A stretch of DNA of 5,899 nucleotides from Candidatus Eiseniibacteriota bacterium (GTDB taxonomy: Bacteria > Arandabacterota > Arandabacteria > JAGLYR01), in assembly GCA_023132135.1 (NCBI GenBank), contig JAGLYR010000282.1:1-5899 (forward strand). The letters are read 5' to 3'. This document shows positions 4,771 through 5,899 of the stretch, in pieces; position 1 is the stretch's first letter, and each line of letters opens with the position of its first letter. A program made the translations under genes and the position numbers. The notes under the pieces were generated by a model. That model was given only the letters and a program-made list of their open reading frames with translations. It had not been told where the DNA came from and searched no databases.

Positions 4771-5595
4771 CCTGAACTGTGCCTTCACGCCGCCCCAGGT
4801 TGTCATCTGCGTTGCAAGGGGATCGCGGTCGATATCCCCTTCGAGTTTCAGAATCGGGTTACTGCCGCTGGCGTCATTCCGACACCCGCAAACCCAGTGG
4901 ACGTAAAGCTGGGTCCCGTCCGGCGGATCTCCCAGGAACACCAGCGGGATCACGGCTTCGATGAGAAAGGTGTCGCATTCATTCTCGGTGAGTTCCGCGG
5001 ACGTGTAGCTGAGAGCCACGGGCCCCAGAGCCACGCCGCCGTCGAAGTGAGTCAGCTCGCCCTGAGCGGGCACGGAGTAGGTCTCGTTCCAGACGTACCA
5101 GTCGGAGGGGGTCGTTGCATGGATGATCCCGGTGCCGCCGTCGACGTCAATCCCGAAATCGTACAGCCCGCCATTGATTCCGATCGTGATATCTCCGGGA
5201 GGAACATGGATATCCGGAATCTCCGGATGAGTGAAGCCTTCCGGAGGGAAGGAAGTGACGATGCTCACGTAGAGGAACTCGCCGTCGTTGTCCAGGTAGA
5301 TGGCCTCGACGTCGTACGGTTCGCCTCCACTGGGAACACTGCCGAAGAGGGTGATGTAAGGATCGAAAGAAAGAGACTCTTTCCCGTACCAGTCGTCCAC
5401 GACGAAATCCGTTGTGCCGATGTGCTGCGAAGGTGTCCAGTCATGCGTGAACACGTCTTCGAAGGTCTCGTCACCCAAACCGACACTGCCGGTGGACAGA
5501 GTGACACCGAAGTAGTCCGTCACCAGCCCGGCGTAGCTGGAGACGGGGACTGCCAGGAATACGATCGCAACGAAACCCAAGAGCATTTTCCTCAT
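4768..5595 (-). CDS. Uncharacterised secreted protein, paralog B (275 aa)
   Basis: It has the same architecture and exact length as the gene at 3442-4269. The signal peptide spans residues 1-22 (Arg2/Lys3, hydrophobic core, SYA before the predicted cut), then comes an acidic mature domain with no anchor. The conserved core (81-160) and the CxC block (YVHWVCGCRNDASGSNPILK, 231-250) are retained; it ends KAQFR. The only mature cysteines shared with the paralog are 236 and 238; this copy has Cys207 instead of Cys226. I chose the ATG at 5593-5595 because it follows AAGGAGG with a 5-nt spacer, matching the paralog. The frame stays open 84 codons further upstream, but that stretch lacks a signal-peptide-like start and would bury the signal sequence, so it is probably leader. 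The stop is TAA inside a 12-bp tandem repeat. Role unknown: the tandem copies suggest recent family expansion or two-component surface use, which is inference. No confident promoter was found. Confidence 0.85.
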   Translation of the reverse strand: MRKMLLGFVAIVFLAVPVSSYAGLVTDYFGVTLSTGSVGLGDETFEDVFTHDWTPSQHIGTTDFVVDDWYGKESLSFDPYITLFGSVPSGGEPYDVEAIYLDNDGEFLYVSIVTSFPPEGFTHPEIPDIHVPPGDITIGINGGLYDFGIDVDGGTGIIHATTPSDWYVWNETYSVPAQGELTHFDGGVALGPVALSYTSAELTENECDTFLIEAVIPLVFLGDPPDGTQLYVHWVCGCRNDASGSNPILKLEGDIDRDPLATQMTTWGGVKAQFR

Positions 5596-5614
5596 CACAT
5601 CCTCCTTCCAAAAG

Positions 5615-5693
5615 GCCGACGTCCCATCGGCTCTCGATCTTCGGTTCGGGGGAAACCCCCCAATCTGCCGGGTGAAACTTCCCGAGATCGAGA
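5615..5693 (-). promoter_or_regulatory. Structured leader upstream of secreted paralog B
   Basis: Two structures sit upstream of the ribosome binding site. GCCGA (5615-5619) pairs with TCGGC (5627-5631). TCTCGATCT (5632-5640) is a perfect 9-bp complement of AGATCGAGA (5685-5693), enclosing a second stem, GGGGG-AAA-CCCCC (5648-5660). The arrangement resembles a folded 5' leader, but I recognise no known riboswitch class. Confidence 0.35.
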
Positions 5694-5874
5694 ACCTCTC
5701 CTCTTGCGCTAACTCCATGTTGTGCATGGCCATTGCCCGAATTCGGTCTGGATATTGCACGGGTCTGGAGCCATTTGCCGGAGAGGTTATGCAGATTCGA
5801 TGCCAGGAAGGGCGAGTGCGCGAGAGGGCAACACGGCGAGGGGGCAACGCTGTCGTTCTGTCTCAGTCACTCGG
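5694..5874. other. Upstream region of paralog B with no gene recognised
   Basis: No convincing coding region or consensus promoter was seen on either strand. There is a short dyad CCATG-TTGTG-CATGG around 5716-5730 and a repeated GGCAAC word near 5826-5846. Confidence 0.4.
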
Positions 5875-5896
5875 GTTGTAGTCTGGGTTATTCAGG
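5875..5896 (+). repeat. 22-bp dispersed repeat, copy 2
   Basis: It starts GTTGTAGTCTG and ends ATTCAGG, and matches 4643-4664 at 17 of 22 positions in the same orientation. It lies at the window edge, so flanking parts of the element may be cut off. Confidence 0.55.
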
Positions 5897-5899
5897 AAT

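Noticed and set aside
4669-5712. 347-codon plus-strand frame opposite paralog B
   Set aside because: It is a shadow of a gene with signal peptide, ribosome binding site and a paralog; a similar but shorter shadow lies opposite paralog A, as expected from codon bias.
5596-5847. 84-codon N-terminal extension of paralog B
   Set aside because: The extension would place the signal peptide internally, has no equivalent in paralog A, and skips the good AAGGAGG site at 5601-5607.

Overview
The window is G+C-rich bacterial DNA with dense genes, standard AAGGAGG-type ribosome binding sites and 4-bp gene overlaps. It holds a fermentation-type indolepyruvate:ferredoxin oxidoreductase, a small EF-Tu-domain-II-like protein and a pair of uncharacterised exported proteins. 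This suggests an uncultured, probably anaerobic or facultative Gram-negative bacterium, possibly of the FCB/candidate-phylum kind. That placement is inference; no rRNA or other phylogenetic marker is present.

Layout, left to right. (1) The C-terminal 155 residues of a MscS-type mechanosensitive channel (+). (2) Convergent to it, an 86-residue translation-elongation-factor-like protein (-), with a near-consensus sigma70-type promoter and an unusual G8 tract as its ribosome binding site. (3) A divergent intergenic region of about 200 bp with back-to-back promoters and a direct-repeat/dyad element. (4) The iorA-iorB operon (+), genes overlapping by 4 bp (GTGA) and ending in a perfect 15-bp hairpin. 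(5) Two tandem minus-strand genes of exactly 275 codons each. They encode secreted paralogs that align without a single gap at about 63% identity (173/275, counted by eye), and I do not recognise a named family for them. (6) About 500 bp between the paralogs, rich in small repeats: two heptanucleotide arrays, a 9-bp direct repeat, a dyad, a 22-bp element that recurs upstream of the second paralog, a possible insertion-sequence end remnant, and a 12-bp tandem duplication at a stop codon. (7) A highly structured leader upstream of the second paralog, followed by the second copy of the 22-bp element at the right edge.

Functionally, IorA and IorB form one enzyme that converts aryl pyruvates, CoA and oxidised ferredoxin to aryl-CoA, CO2 and reduced ferredoxin. 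The other genes have no evident pathway link to it. The exported paralog pair and its repeat-rich surroundings are the least explained part of the window and the best candidate for something undescribed. I see no CRISPR array, tRNA, rRNA or intact transposase.
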